DNA of 62,939 nucleotides from Pseudoneurospora amorphoporcata (lineage: Eukaryota; Ascomycota; Sordariomycetes; Sordariales; Sordariaceae): contig MU859265.1 of NCBI GenBank assembly GCA_033297205.1, positions 1-62,939 on the forward strand. The letters are read 5' to 3'. Both the position numbers and the translations under genes were made by a program. How positions within the stretch are numbered: position 1 is the first letter of the stretch; every line of letters begins with the position of its first letter. The notes under the pieces were generated by a model that ran no database searches, was not told the DNA's origin, and worked only from the letters and a program-made list of their open reading frames with translations. This document shows positions 43,690 to 54,772 of the stretch, piece after piece.

Positions 43690-44898
43690 ATGTCCCCATC
43701 ACCAAAGCCCGCGCCCCTCACCACCATCTTCTCCCTCCTCGCCCTCCTAGCTTCAACCCTCGCCTCTCACGAGTCCCAACACCCCATTAGTTCTTCCAGT
43801 TCCAAATCTAATACCAAACCCGACTGGCACAACACCCCCGGCCTCCCCTTCGTAATCAACACCTGGGGCGGCACCTTCACGTCCGCCACCAATTCGGCTT
43901 TTCACTACCTTAGCTCCCCACCACCCGTAGGTTCCGACTCCAATCCCCGCCTGAATGCCATCAACGCCATCGTAGCCGGCTGTTCCACCTGCGAACGTCT
44001 CCAATGCGACGGCACCGTCGGCTACGGCGGCTCGCCCGACGAAAGCTGCGAGACGACGCTAGACGCGCTGCTTATGGACGGCGACACGCTCGACTCGGGC
44101 GCTGTGGCCAATCTGCGACGGGTGCGAGATGCGATTGCCGTTGCGAAGCTGGTGTTGTTGTATACAGGACACTCGCTGTTGACGGGCGATCAGGCGACGG
44201 GGTTTGCGAAGGAGAATGGGTTTAAAGAAGAGGACTCGGGGACGAAAGAGTCGAGGGGGGTTTGTGAGGAGTGGAAGAGGGAGGGGTGTAAGACTGGGTC
44301 GTATAGGAGAAATAATGTTGTGGGATCAGGAGAAGGGGAGGGAGGGGAAGCAGGAGGATGTGGGCCGTATGTGCCGGTCCCGGAGAAGGAGTTGGGGCCT
44401 GATGGGGGTCTTGGGGAGACAGAGCAATTGGAGGCGGAGAGGAGCGGACATGATACCATCTCTATGATCGCTATTGGGAAGGATGGGAGGATGGCGGCTG
44501 GGTCTTCAACGAATGGTGCATCGCATAAGATTCCGGGAAGAGTTGGTGATGGACCCATTGTTGGTAGCGGTGCGTATGTCGATGGGGAGGTGGGTGGTTG
44601 CGGTGCGAGCGGGGATGGGGATATCATGATGCGCTTCCTACCATGCTATCAAGCTGTAGAAAGCTTGAGGAGGCGCATGACCCCAGCAGAGGCAGCTGAA
44701 GACGTGGTCAGAAGGATGGTGAGGAAATACCCCAGTGTGCAAAGCGGAATCGTGGTGGTGGATAAGGATGGTAATCACGGGGCTGCGGCGTCCGGCTGGA
44801 CGTTTACGTATGCATACCGAGGAGGGCAAATGAGCGAGGCGGTGGTTGTCACGGTGCCGCCGGTGGAAGGTGTCATTCCATTATCCGCTGACTTATGA
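43690..44898 (+). CDS. N4-(beta-N-acetylglucosaminyl)-L-asparaginase (aspartylglucosaminidase), secreted/vacuolar
   Basis: This Ntn hydrolase cleaves the GlcNAc-Asn bond during glycoprotein degradation. It is made as a precursor that self-cleaves before a catalytic Thr. The single-exon protein is 402 aa. A signal peptide (TTIFSLLALLASTLAS) is followed by PFVINTWGGTFTSA near residue 53 and CDGTVGYGGSPDE. The autocleavage site is GHDTISMIAIG with Thr at about 256, preceded by a long Glu/Gly-rich linker (about 175-250) that is larger than in animals. AAGSSTNGASHKIPGRVGDGPIVGSGAYVD and DIMMRFLPCYQAVE complete the beta-subunit signature. The ATG at 43690 was chosen because it precedes the signal peptide directly; an upstream non-ATG frame adds 25 polar residues. 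Confidence 0.93.
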   Translation: MSPSPKPAPLTTIFSLLALLASTLASHESQHPISSSSSKSNTKPDWHNTPGLPFVINTWGGTFTSATNSAFHYLSSPPPVGSDSNPRLNAINAIVAGCSTCERLQCDGTVGYGGSPDESCETTLDALLMDGDTLDSGAVANLRRVRDAIAVAKLVLLYTGHSLLTGDQATGFAKENGFKEEDSGTKESRGVCEEWKREGCKTGSYRRNNVVGSGEGEGGEAGGCGPYVPVPEKELGPDGGLGETEQLEAERSGHDTISMIAIGKDGRMAAGSSTNGASHKIPGRVGDGPIVGSGAYVDGEVGGCGASGDGDIMMRFLPCYQAVESLRRRMTPAEAAEDVVRRMVRKYPSVQSGIVVVDKDGNHGAAASGWTFTYAYRGGQMSEAVVVTVPPVEGVIPLSADL

Positions 44899-45010
44899 CC
44901 GTCCAAACCTCCCGAACAAAATCCAATCCATCATGTGCTAAAGGGGGTATCTCAAGAATCGAAGCAAACAAAAACCGCCAACCATCTAACTCGTACGAAA
45001 AGAAACATGG

Positions 45011-45895
45011 TCACATCCAACATAAAGCCCCGTAGCTCATCATAGTCAAGGTCCAAACAAACAAAAGCGTCGCGGAACTGCCCACAACCAGACCTCTCGC
45101 AGCGGCATTCTCCTGGCCAGTCCCTTCAACATCACCCCACGGAGTCCCTCCCGTCTTCACCACCTCTTCCGACCCCGCGTCCACCTTATTACCCGACGGA
45201 TACTTGATATCATAAACCGGCTTGTTTTTCAGCCTATTCGGCGTTCCAAGGACATGCTTGCACTGCGCCTGGTTCGCGCTCGGCCAATCCAGGTCGCACT
45301 CCTCGTCGTATCCCCAAATGCAAAGCGGGTCGAGGATGTTGTAAAGAATGTGGTTCTCGCCTACCCAGCTGCCGTCCTTGTGGTTGAGGCAGCTCGCCAG
45401 AAAGTTCATGCTGTTGGCCGCCGACAGCGGAAGCTTGTGGCCCTTTGTGTGGATCAAGTCCTTGCACTCTGAAGGGTCCAAGTCTTCCGTCTGCATTTCG
45501 ATGGGCCCGCCGGCGGCCGGCCGATCGTTGGCCCCGTGGCCCGTGACAAGATAGTTCCAGGCATCGTAGCTGATGTCGTGAGCGCCCTCGGATTGATCGA
45601 TGCGCAGGAGCTTGACCTGACGGTCACCGTACGAGAGCGAGACGCAGAGGTTGTTGCAGTCGACCGAGCCGGGCCAGTAGGCGATACGGTCCGTGTTGAC
45701 TTTACAACCGGGGACGCCGATAGAGGACGAGTAGCTGTCGTGAGGGGTGGCCCAGACTGAGGTCGTGGCAGCATGGGTCGCGGTGGCGCAGTAGAGAACG
45801 AGGAGGGCGAGGGCGGACAAGCGAGATATCCAGAGATTGGACGGCGTCACAAGTCGTGTTGTGCACATTGCGAATGAATGGGGTTCGGTAGTCAT
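45011..45895 (-). CDS. Secreted, probably GPI-anchored protein of a conserved fungal family
   Basis: A signal peptide (WISRLSALALLVLYCATATHA) precedes a mature domain with paired cysteines and the family-like strings GVPGCKVNTDRIAYWPGSVDCNNLCV, SYGDRQVKLLRIDQS, YDAWNYLVTG and LPLSAANSMNFLASCL. The C terminus is a polar spacer followed by a hydrophobic tail (GSSATLLFVWTLTMMSY), as in GPI-anchor precursors. The beta-rich core resembles double-psi beta-barrel-like fungal surface proteins, but I cannot assign the fold with certainty. The start is uncertain: ATGs at 45952, 45895 and 45868 are in frame, and the last two place the signal peptide nearer the N terminus. Function unknown; wall or surface location inferred. 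Confidence 0.72.
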   Translation of the reverse strand: MTTEPHSFAMCTTRLVTPSNLWISRLSALALLVLYCATATHAATTSVWATPHDSYSSSIGVPGCKVNTDRIAYWPGSVDCNNLCVSLSYGDRQVKLLRIDQSEGAHDISYDAWNYLVTGHGANDRPAAGGPIEMQTEDLDPSECKDLIHTKGHKLPLSAANSMNFLASCLNHKDGSWVGENHILYNILDPLCIWGYDEECDLDWPSANQAQCKHVLGTPNRLKNKPVYDIKYPSGNKVDAGSEEVVKTGGTPWGDVEGTGQENAAARGLVVGSSATLLFVWTLTMMSYGALCWM

Positions 45896-46485
45896 GATGG
45901 GATTGCCAACGAATCGGTTAATAATGAATGGCCTCAGGTCGGACAGAACCATAGAATAAGTGCTGGAACAACTAGACAAGAGGGGCGAACCGCCGTCACG
46001 CCGTGTTCTGACTCAGATGATGTCGATGATGGTAGACATGGGAATCTCAAGTTCTGCAGATAATGGAGGGAAGAAGGGAGGAAAAAGGAAAGACAAAAGG
46101 CCACCGACGGCCGGGAATGGGAAACGGACCATGCAAATTGCTTGGGGGCGCCTGAGGGCTGTTCCTGGCTTCCATTGTCTTGCTTCAGGTTGTTCCTGGC
46201 CCGTTCCTGGCGGAAAGCGACCCTGAGATTTAGTGGTGACATTAAGCTAAGATTAACAAGTGCCCTATTTGGCCTAGCGTCTGCAGGTGTTTCTACGAAA
46301 GCCATTGATTGGCCCTTTTATAAATTCCCCCGGACTCGCTTGCAGGCGTCCGACGTGGGGGGAAAGCGACGGCCCCACCAAAACGAAACAAAAAATGGAG
46401 AAAGTTTCTGCTGCTGTCCAGATTGCACGTTGATCGCATTCAAATTTGAGAAACATCCCAAAAAACGCAAAAAGAAAGAATAACT
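45896..46485. other. Promoter region of the secreted-protein gene
   Basis: Runs up to tRNA-Arg. A tandem-like TTCCTGGC occurs near 46163-46210. No gene is seen. Confidence 0.4.
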
Positions 46486-46557
46486 CGATCCACCCAGGGG
46501 TCGAACCTGGAACCTCCTGATTCGTAGTCAGACGCTCTGCCATTGAGCCAGCGGACC
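46486..46557 (-). tRNA. tRNA-Arg (ACG)
   Basis: Reverse-strand cloverleaf with acceptor GGTCCGC/GTGGATC, D-arm GGCTCAATGGCAGAGC, anticodon loop CTACGAA (ACG) and T-arm CCAGG/CCTGG around TTCGACC. No intron. A reverse-strand T-run lies ~10 bases downstream (AAAGAAAGAA on the + strand is a weak form). Confidence 0.94.
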
Positions 46558-46574
46558 TTGTTGGAAAGAAATTC

Positions 46575-47163
46575 CGGATCATGTTGTTATGAAGTCCTCT
46601 ACAAACTTGAGGGTGTCGGTGAAGAAGCGTTGAGGTGATATGATGACCCGATGGGCGAAGGTAGGAGGGTGGACGAGGATGAGTGACCTGACGACGACGT
46701 TGTCAAGAGACCTGGGAGGCTATGTCCCAAGCAATGTCTGGCTGAATGAAAAGCTCGGCGAGAGCGCCTTCGATGCGGAAGAGGTCGAGCCGCGGGACGG
46801 ACCATGATGTTAATGTCGCGGCTCCAAACAGGCACGGAGACGTAGCGGTCGTTGGCCATAGCGGCGTTTCCCGCCTCGATGTTGACCTTGAGCAGTGGGT
46901 TACAGTTGACTTAGAGAAATTGTACTCGTCATAACCAAATCTAGGTGCTGACATCCCATATTCATAAAGGGGCGAATGGGGATATGCCCTTCGCTCTCTT
47001 CACCGAAGCGCTGGCGTATAGCGGCTCTGGGTGCCGGAGAGTTATCAACTGCCCATTTGAGGTCCCAGACGACGCCTGATAGTTTGAGAGATATTGCTCC
47101 CATATCAAGAGACGAAGCTCGGAGGGGAGGAGAGAGAAAAGGTGAAAGTGGTGGTCGGTCATG
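46575..47163 (-). pseudogene. Decayed 2EXR/F-box-like gene
   Basis: An ATG at 47163 begins HHFHLFSLLPSELRLLIWEQ, the hallmark start of fungal 2EXR domains (FxxFxxLPxELRxxIW). After ~66 residues the frame stops. Coding-like pieces then appear in successive frames: AMANDRYVSVPVWSRDINI (about 46870-46810), then VPRLDLFRIEGALAELFIQ (about 46800-46740), then DNVVVRSLILVHPPTFAHRV ending near 46575. At least two or three frame changes are needed without convincing introns, so this is best read as a degraded member of a large, fast-evolving fungal family. It lies directly beside tRNA-Arg. Confidence 0.5.
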
Positions 47164-48229
47164 GTGTCGGCTAGGCAGGCTGGCTGTAATCGAAGCGCAG
47201 GAAGACTTTGCGGAAGGGAAGCCTCGCTGGCTTTTAGAGTTTGGAGGCGGATAGTAAATTGTGTTTTGTGCTTTGCAGTCTCGGCACCAACCTTCAAGTG
47301 AATGGCCAAGACGATAGGGTGAACAACGGCCGAAAAAGGTTCATGGTCAGCGACTATGCCCTTCACCTCCAGCACCTCCTGGCCCCTACTGAACAAATAA
47401 ATCGAGACACTGTAAGTGTCCAACGAAGGTTGTACGTTCCATACTGGGTTCGAATGTCGAGACGAAGATCAAACTTGAATGGAAGTATGTCAGTTTCAAT
47501 CGTTATCGAACATATATACTGGAGCTACTCGTAACCGATGTACGCTTTTACCTAGAGGTTCCGAAAAATACAAGTACCAATCTCACCTAAAGGGTAAGCA
47601 AAAACTTTCGAAAGAGCGCACTGCCATGGGAGCTTAGGACATACCGCCAACTTATACGCTGTTCGAGACGTAGAATGAACCTAAGTACCTAGTCACCACC
47701 CACATACACCCTGCGAAGTAGCACTCCGACAATCTTGTTAGATCATGCCTAAAACCTAAAACACCCTTGTTGTCAGCAAGGTTTGACGGAAAGAGAACAT
47801 GCAATGGGTGACTAATCAGGTCCAACAACCAAACGATCGGCTTATCTTGATCCTGGGATGGTGAAGTTTCTGGTAATTATCGTAGCTTTCGGTCCTGTTG
47901 ATGTTACGGCTTGGTCCAATAACAAAGGTACTCGACGAAGCGATTAGAAAGGAAAGTGAAGGCGGTCGAGGCCGTAGCACTGATATTGCAGTCAAGGGAA
48001 ACCGGAACGGAGATTGTAGTCCCAGCTCAATGGGACAAGGAGAAGCGAGTGGCAAGTGTATCAAATCTATTAATATATCAGCTCAGCACACAAGACATGA
48101 ACAGGGCAAAAGCTGGTAAACAAGACGCTGGCATTTCCCACCGCTTTTAGCCCCATACCACATCACCAACACCGCACCATCATGCTATTACAATAACACC
48201 CGTACTCATCCAGTCATAACCTCCTTAAC
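47164..48229. other. Intergenic
   Basis: No gene is supported between the 2EXR relic and the AP-1 beta 3' end. Confidence 0.4.
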
Positions 48230-50601
48230 TCAGAACAACCCAAGCAAATCCTCGCTACCCCCACCACTCTTAGGAGGACTCTGACTAGGCGTATGCCCCA
48301 GCTGCTGACCAGGCGGCGGTGGGGCACTCGTCCCACTAAGATCCATGCCCGCAAGCCCGCTCATCATATCATCCATTCCACCTGCGGCCGCAACCGGCGC
48401 AGCAGCAGCCGCTGCCGGCATGGGCGGTGGTGCATCGAACAGCCCCATGATATCCGCCATGCCGCCGCTAGGTTGCGGTGGCGCACCGGGAAGACCGCCG
48501 ACTGTGGCGGGACTGGCAAACCGATCTGGTGTGCCAACACCACCGCCGTGCTCTGCGCTGGCAGGGGCACCGCCGTCGAAGTCGATGTCGAGAAGATTCT
48601 CAATGTTGTTCTGCTGGCCACCCTTGGCAGCAGCAGCGACCGACGCGGCAATGGGGTTCTCGGCGGCGTTTTGGCGCTGTTCTTGGATGGCGGCGCGCTG
48701 GATCTCGTCGGCGCCGAAGCGGCCCTTGCCGACAAACGACTCGGGAGGCTTGTGGTAGACGGAGGCGAGAGTGGAAAGCTCGGAAAGAAGTTGCTCGAGG
48801 AGGACGGGAGGGAGGGATGTTACTGTTGTCGTGATGGCAGGCTTTTGGGAGAGAATGATGCTCTGTGAATGCGGGTTAGTCGCTGTTTACACATTCAGGG
48901 GGTACGGGCTGTGACAAACCTTGGCAACATCGAGATCGCCAGAGAGGAGACGCCAGTAAATATAAGCACGGTCTCTGATATCGGGGTTGTCGTTGTCTGC
49001 CGTGGCTTGCTGAAGGACCTTCTGTACCAGGCCTTGGGTGTTGCTGGGCTTCTTCAGGAACAGCTTGACCACAGCGGTCAGAATCTGAAGCTGCGTCTGC
49101 GTGAACTCTTCCAGGAAACCCTCCACAAACCCTTCCAGAATCTCATCGGCGTTGTTGATTTTCTCGGCATACTCTCCAACAATCCAGATCAAGGCACCCC
49201 TGGCGTTGGGCTCATCCAACTCGTCAATGTACTGGCAGAGAGTGGGGATGACACCTTCGTATCCGGGATACTTGCGGAGGATATCCTTGATGACGACAAT
49301 AACCTCTTGCACCACATAGTTGACCTTGGTGGAGATGAGGTCAAGCAACGCGTTGACGCACTTCTCGCTAGCGGCCTCAATCTTAATGGCGACCTGGCCA
49401 ATGGCCTTGACGGCTCTCCTGACAAAATCCATGTCGACTTCAAGGGCGTATTCCTTGAGCTCGGAAAGTAGCTGATCGAAGTTCTTGTCGTTTGCTATCC
49501 TGACCATGATCTCCAGCTTCTGGAGCTTGACGTACGGGGGGTCGTTGTACTTGCAGAAGAACACCCTCAGCTCCTTGCTAAGAATATCGGGGTTGGCTTG
49601 CAGCAGAAGGTCAATGTTCCGTAGAGCGACGTACTGCACCTCAGGGGCCGAGGCGATAAGCGTGACCAGTGGAGGCGCCATCTTCTTCAGGTAGGCGCTC
49701 ACAGTCTTGGGGCTGAGAGCCTTCATGTGGGTGAAGACGACCTTGACGGCGGCCAAAACCACGCTGGGGTTGACGTGCTGGAACTGGGGCGCTACTCTTT
49801 CGCAAATGTGTTCCGACTCCTTGACGTCCTGGGCCGTGTACTCGGACAGTGTTGTGAGGATGGTGACTCTTCCCCATTCCGTGCATTCGTTCAGCGCCAT
49901 CAGCAGCTTCTTTAGCGTGGCGGGTGTGAGGACAAGCGCCCTGGTCTCGGGGGCGGTTTCGTGAATTTCGGACAGGGCCTGGACAGAGTTGGCCACGACC
50001 ATGGGATTGGGGTCGCCAATCATCTCCTGCAGCGTCTCCAGGAAGCCGTTCTCGATGCACATTGTGGGGTTGAGATCGAACAGTTTGGCGACACAGATGG
50101 CGGCGGTCTTGCGGACGTAAGGGGACTCGTCTCGTAGCGTCTTGCGTAGCGGCTCCTCCATGTAATCGATCATCTTGTCGACGCGAATGCAGCCCATGGT
50201 TCGAATCGCCAGCGCCCGAATGAGGGGGTTCGGGTCTTCCGAGTCTTGTACGAATGTGTTGACGGCGAGAATGCAGAGATCGGGATGTGATTTGGCGTAG
50301 TTCCTGGACTCAGGGGTTAGCGCTCGTTCGGGCAGGTAGCGAGAGAGACGGGCACTGCTGTTGCTCACATCAAGTAGAGATACACCAGCTTCTTCTGGTC
50401 GAGATCTGAGGTCGCGATGTTCTTGAGAACGTCCGGGAAGAGCGCCGACACATCCTTGCCCAGGGTCATGGCCATGATGGTTTTCTGAATGGCTTCCTTG
50501 CGCTCGTAGGCATACTGGGACACAAGGCCGGCTCGCAGCTCAAAGGTCTCGCCCTTGCGCGGGGGAGCGAACGCGCCCCTAATGCGGTTCATAGCTGACA
50601 T
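48230..50601 (-). CDS. AP-1 complex subunit beta (beta-adaptin)
   Basis: This is the large subunit of the AP-1 clathrin adaptor, acting at the trans-Golgi and endosomes. It binds clathrin and dileucine cargo. Segments are 50601-50369, 50303-48920 and 48862-48230 (749 aa). The N-terminal HEAT/armadillo trunk is intact: KKLVYLYLMNYAKSHPDL is rebuilt across the first splice, then NPLIRALAIRTMGCIRV, SPYVRKTAAICVAKLFDL and ALIWIVGEYAEKI. The C-terminal ~190 residues are Ala/Pro/Gly-rich, with a likely clathrin-box-like LLDIDFDG. They end EDLLGLF without the folded ear domain of animal beta-1, as in other fungi. Donors are GTGAGC and GTTTGT. Distinguished from AP-2/AP-3 beta by close trunk similarity to AP-1/2 and the short tail; AP-1 is the preferred reading. 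Confidence 0.93.
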
Positions 50602-52028
50602 TGCGAAGGCGTTTTTTGTTCTGCGCACTCGGGGAGAAAGGGCAGTCAGTGGTGGAGGAGACGGCGAGGTCGAGGTCGTCGGGCGGTGAAACCTCGAGCT
50701 TCGACAGAGGTTAACGGGCGGTCGTGGAATGGCGCATACACGGATGTGCTTTTGGGTGTCGACGGCGGAGGAATCGGTAGGTAGTCGTGGACCGGGGAAA
50801 CAAAAGTGCGAACAGGCCTGGTGTAAGGCTGCGGTTGTCAAAAGGCGTGGTCCAGCCTTCGGAATCAACAAGTCGCTGCGTTATCGCTGGGCTGGTACCT
50901 ATGTGGGTAGGATGGATCACGATGATGTGGACGGGCAGCCCGATAGATGTCCAGTGTTGTATGGACGCGCTGAATGGCGGCCACTGTATCCACTGTGGTC
51001 AACTGTGGTGTCCTCCAAGCCAGTCGCTCGCAGCGACAGGCCAGAGCGTCTTGGCATGGTGACGGGAGCCTTGTGTTGCCCCACTCACAGGGTCCTTGCT
51101 GCCCCGCCGGAAAGGAGAGCTTCAGCCACATCGCCGTCTTTGGGCATTCTGGAAGCTGTGGCTTGGCACTTGGCGGCGACGATGGTGATGGTCGTGACGA
51201 CGGGGGCACTTACAAGAAGCATCCACTCCCGGCACTACATTAGAGCAGCGACTATTCGGCGACGGTGTAACCTAAGGTATACACGTTCTCCATATGTAGT
51301 AGAAATTCGAACACTCTCCGTCATCCAAGCCTACAAGTAGAACCTATCACCATCATCAACGTCACAAGTGTCAACCGGCAGAGGCGAGACAATGGTAATG
51401 CTGCCCAAGTCTTCTTCCAAGTGCTGATATTCCCCAAGCTAACAATGAGATGTTTGACTGCGACAGGCCAACTTTCCCAATCTGCGCCGCCTCTTCATCG
51501 AGGCCAGGACAGACAGTGAAGAAAGAGACGTGTCCAGAAAAGCAGTACGTCACAACATCCCGATATTGCTGTTTTAACTACTATGAAGATGGCCTGACAT
51601 GATGATAGTTTTACAATGCCGTCCTGTTTCTAAGCTCCGTCGCAGTCTTCAGCCTGATAGCCCAGAGAATGAACGCCACAAAGTAATACCCTCTCTCCTG
51701 TGCCATTATCCTTCGCCCATTGCGTACCTTGATATAGATAGTAGTCATACAAAACCAAAAGGGTATAAAACACCTGGCTGAACCGTACACGCCCAAGACA
51801 TGATGAAAAAGTAGTGGTGATAATACAAAAACTCCAGAACCATCTCCCTCGCCGCCAAGTCCATCATCTTCGACAGACGCTGCTTGATCTTGATGACCCC
51901 CTCGCCGTAGTCACCGTCACGATGAGGACTGGAAGAAATCGATACCATTGTCAAGCTCATAGTAGACGTCCGGCCCGGCACCCCGAGGCGATTGGCCAGC
52001 ACCGGGGTCCCGAATCGATCGCCATGAC
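50602..52028. other. AP-1 beta promoter and 3' flank of the DEK-C gene
   Basis: No additional gene is supported. An EGFP-free, transposon-free stretch with only short spurious open frames. Confidence 0.4.
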
Positions 52029-53790
52029 TTAATCAGACTCGCTCTCAGAACCCAAGAAAGCGAAATCCGCTCTGTGCTTGGCCGGGGCTCTAACCCTCGC
52101 CTTTGGCTCCGCATCCTCCGAATCGTCATCGTCGTCATCATCATCATCGTCGTCATCGCCGTCCTCCTGGACTACATCATCATCATCATCATCATTATTC
52201 GCATCCTCTTCACCACTACCCTCCTTCTCCGCCTTCTTCTTTTTCTTCGTCTTCTTCTCCTTCTTATCCTCCCCATCCCCAGCTTCCTCGTCATCCTCCT
52301 CTTCCTCCTCAGAATCACTGTCCAGCTTCAAACTCTTCACCTTGGCCGCTGCCCTCCGTCTAGGCCTTCCCCCATCGCCCAATCCCCAGCTCTGCTCTCC
52401 CTCCTTCACGGCCTCCAGCTCCTTCTCCAACTCCATGCGCATCTTGATCTCCTTTGCTTTGGACTCGGAGAAGCGGCCGGTCATTCCTATCTCATTGAGC
52501 ATGTTCTTAAGATGCCTGATCTTCGCCTTGGTGTCATCGCCGTACTTCTTGAGCTCGAATGCCCAGATCTTGCGGATGCCGCACTTGAGTAGCTGGCTTT
52601 GGAGCTGCTTGATTAGGACTTCGTCAGGGGAGAGGTCGGCGGAGGCGGATTTGGATTTTGCGCGGCCCTTGCTGGTGCTGGCGCTGGCGCTGGCGGCCTC
52701 CTTGGAAGCGGCTTTGCCGCGTCCCTTGCCGCCGCGCTTGGGAGGCTCGTCGAAGACCTCGGACATGGAACTTTCGCCGTTGTCATTGTCGGCCGGTGGG
52801 GCGTTCGTGGGCTTGGATTCGGACATCGACTCTTTGGAGGCCCCCTTTTTGGTGTTGGCTTTCCGTCTGGGGGGTTCGTCGTCAATGACTTCGGAAAGCT
52901 CGCTCTCGTCGTCTGAGGCTGATTTCGTCTCTTTCTCCTCCGCTTTGGTCTCCTCGCCTTTCGTGTCCTTTTCCTTGGGGGCGTCGACATCCATGGCGTC
53001 CGATAGCTCGCTTGACTTGTTCCCGTCATCCTCCAGTCCTGCCTCGTCGATTTCGCTAAGCAGGGACTCTACATCGGATGCTTCGACCTCCTTCTTCTTC
53101 GCAGCGGCGGCCTTCTTGGTTGGCTTGCCCTTGGCAGCAGCAGCCTTGGCGGCGGGTTTCGCTCTCTTCTTAGGTCGTTCCTCAGATTCTCTCGCTTCGG
53201 CTTCCTCTTCGTCGTCATTGTTGGACACACTCTTCCTCTTGTTCCTGTCCAACGCTTTTGTCGCATTGCGCTTGTTGGTTGGTTCCTCTTCGGATTCGTC
53301 GTCGTCAAATTCCTCCTCTTCGTCCTCCTCGCTATCTTGGGGCTCGCTTAGCTCGGACTCCTCCTCTTCGGAAGGTGTCGCCTCCTTCTTTGCGCGCTTC
53401 TTCGGAGGTGCTTTGGTTTTCGCTTTGGCGCTGGCTTTCAACTTCTTGGGGCTTGATTTCGCTGGGGCGGAGGATTGGGACGGATCAGCTTCGTCTGATT
53501 CTATCTTGGCCTACAATGGAGGGTAACCTTCTGTCAGCAATTGGTTTCATCTTTCTGTACTGCCAAAATTGAATTCGTCAGCTACTCACGAGAGTGTCCA
53601 TGACAAGTTCCTTGCTCTTTGCCTTCCAGTCGCCGTCTTTGAGATAGCCTTCACCAAGTTTGAGCTTCTTCTCGACGGACTCGCGCACGGCGTTGATGGT
53701 CAACTCGTGCGGACCGTGGTAGATGCGGTGCACGGCATCTGCGATCTCTGTCTCGATTGTCGCATCGGCGACCTTTTTGCGGGGAGGCAT
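52029..53790 (-). CDS. DEK C-terminal-domain nuclear protein (chromatin/transcription regulator-like)
   Basis: Segments are 53790-53590 and 53510-52029 (560 aa), with a GTGAGT donor and TTGTAG acceptor. Residues about 5-65 form a DEK_C-type helical DNA-binding domain (IETEIADAVHRIYHGPHELT, VRESVEKKLKLGEGYLK). A long disordered region follows with alternating basic (KKRAKPAAKAAAAKGK) and acidic Ser/Glu blocks. Repeated SELSDAMDV, SELSEVIDDEPPRR and SSMSEVFDEPPKR motifs resemble SUMO-interaction or histone-binding SLiMs. A conserved C-terminal module (LIKQLQSQLLKCGIRKIWAFELKKYGDD, about 385-455) is shared by fungal transcriptional regulators of this type. The tail is almost pure Asp. Nuclear chromatin association is inferred from DEK_C and composition. 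Confidence 0.8.
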
Positions 53791-54772
53791 GGTTGCTGCA
53801 AGGAGGGAGGTGCAGGTCAAGTTCGCGTTGTGTTTTCGGTGTCGCAAGCGCAATGACCTTCGGAATCGATATTCAGGGCCCTTAAAGATGGAATAAGGAT
53901 ATTCCCGTCACGAAGCTCTCCCGTATCGTTAAAGATAGAATGCGATGGATGACGTTGGTGATCGCGTCCTGGAGGTTCGTGTTTGCGATCGAAACAGACG
54001 CGAACAGATGGGTCGGTGGATCTGATGCGGAGCCAGACGACGGCATCAATGGAGACGAGGGTCTTTGATGTTAGTGGACAAAAGCGGTTGGCCCAAGTGT
54101 TTTGAAAGAGTTAGAGCTGTCCTACCTAAAACGGTAGGCCTGAGGTCCGTGTGCAAGCACTGCTGCACTGTGGTAGACAACTGAGAACTCGAAAACATCA
54201 CCACCATCATTGTCGCCTGTTGCTCTTCTACGGCTTAATCATCGCCATGTTACGCAACCTAGGTTATTGCAACCAACTCCTCGCTTGCATTATTTCACTG
54301 CCGGTTTCATGCTCCCAATCCGCTTTGTTCGTCCTACTTGGTCGATGGTTGATGTGCAGGGCAGACCTCTTGGTATTTGCTGACTGCAGTTTATTGCGCT
54401 CTCGCCCTCCTATGCCCCCTTCAAATGCTCCAAATTCTTTGGTACTGTCTTACGTTTAGGGTTACAGTCAGCTGAAGAGGTGTCGAGCGCGGCCGCCAGG
54501 GGATCCGGGGCGGGATGATCAATCCAACCACATGCCTTGCGATACTGGGGAATGTTGTGAGCTGGCCTAAGTTATATCGAAAAGCTGAAGCCCCGAGAGT
54601 GTACCCTCGCCTAGAAAGATGGTACGAAGCTCGATATTGTTGCATCATAGCTGGTTGGGAGCACATCATCACAGAGTGTCCGGATCCATCTTGAAAATGA
54701 TATAAACTCCATCTTCTCCCCTTTTCACAACAATCGCTACAGGCACTCTAGCCTCTTTGATGGAATAACCCA
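53791..54772. other. Upstream region of the DEK-C gene
   Basis: Contains TTTAGGGTTA at 54455-54464. No gene is supported. Confidence 0.4.

Noticed and set aside
35358..44898. Secondary-metabolite cluster (P450 plus MATE transporter)
   Set aside because: No backbone synthase or pathway transcription factor between or around them; the two genes are separated by ~4 kb holding an unrelated broken gene.
52074..53526. Long forward ORF (482 codons) antisense to the DEK-C gene
   Set aside because: Ser-rich antisense shadow of the Glu/Asp/Lys-rich coding strand; the reverse strand has the domain and the splice signals.
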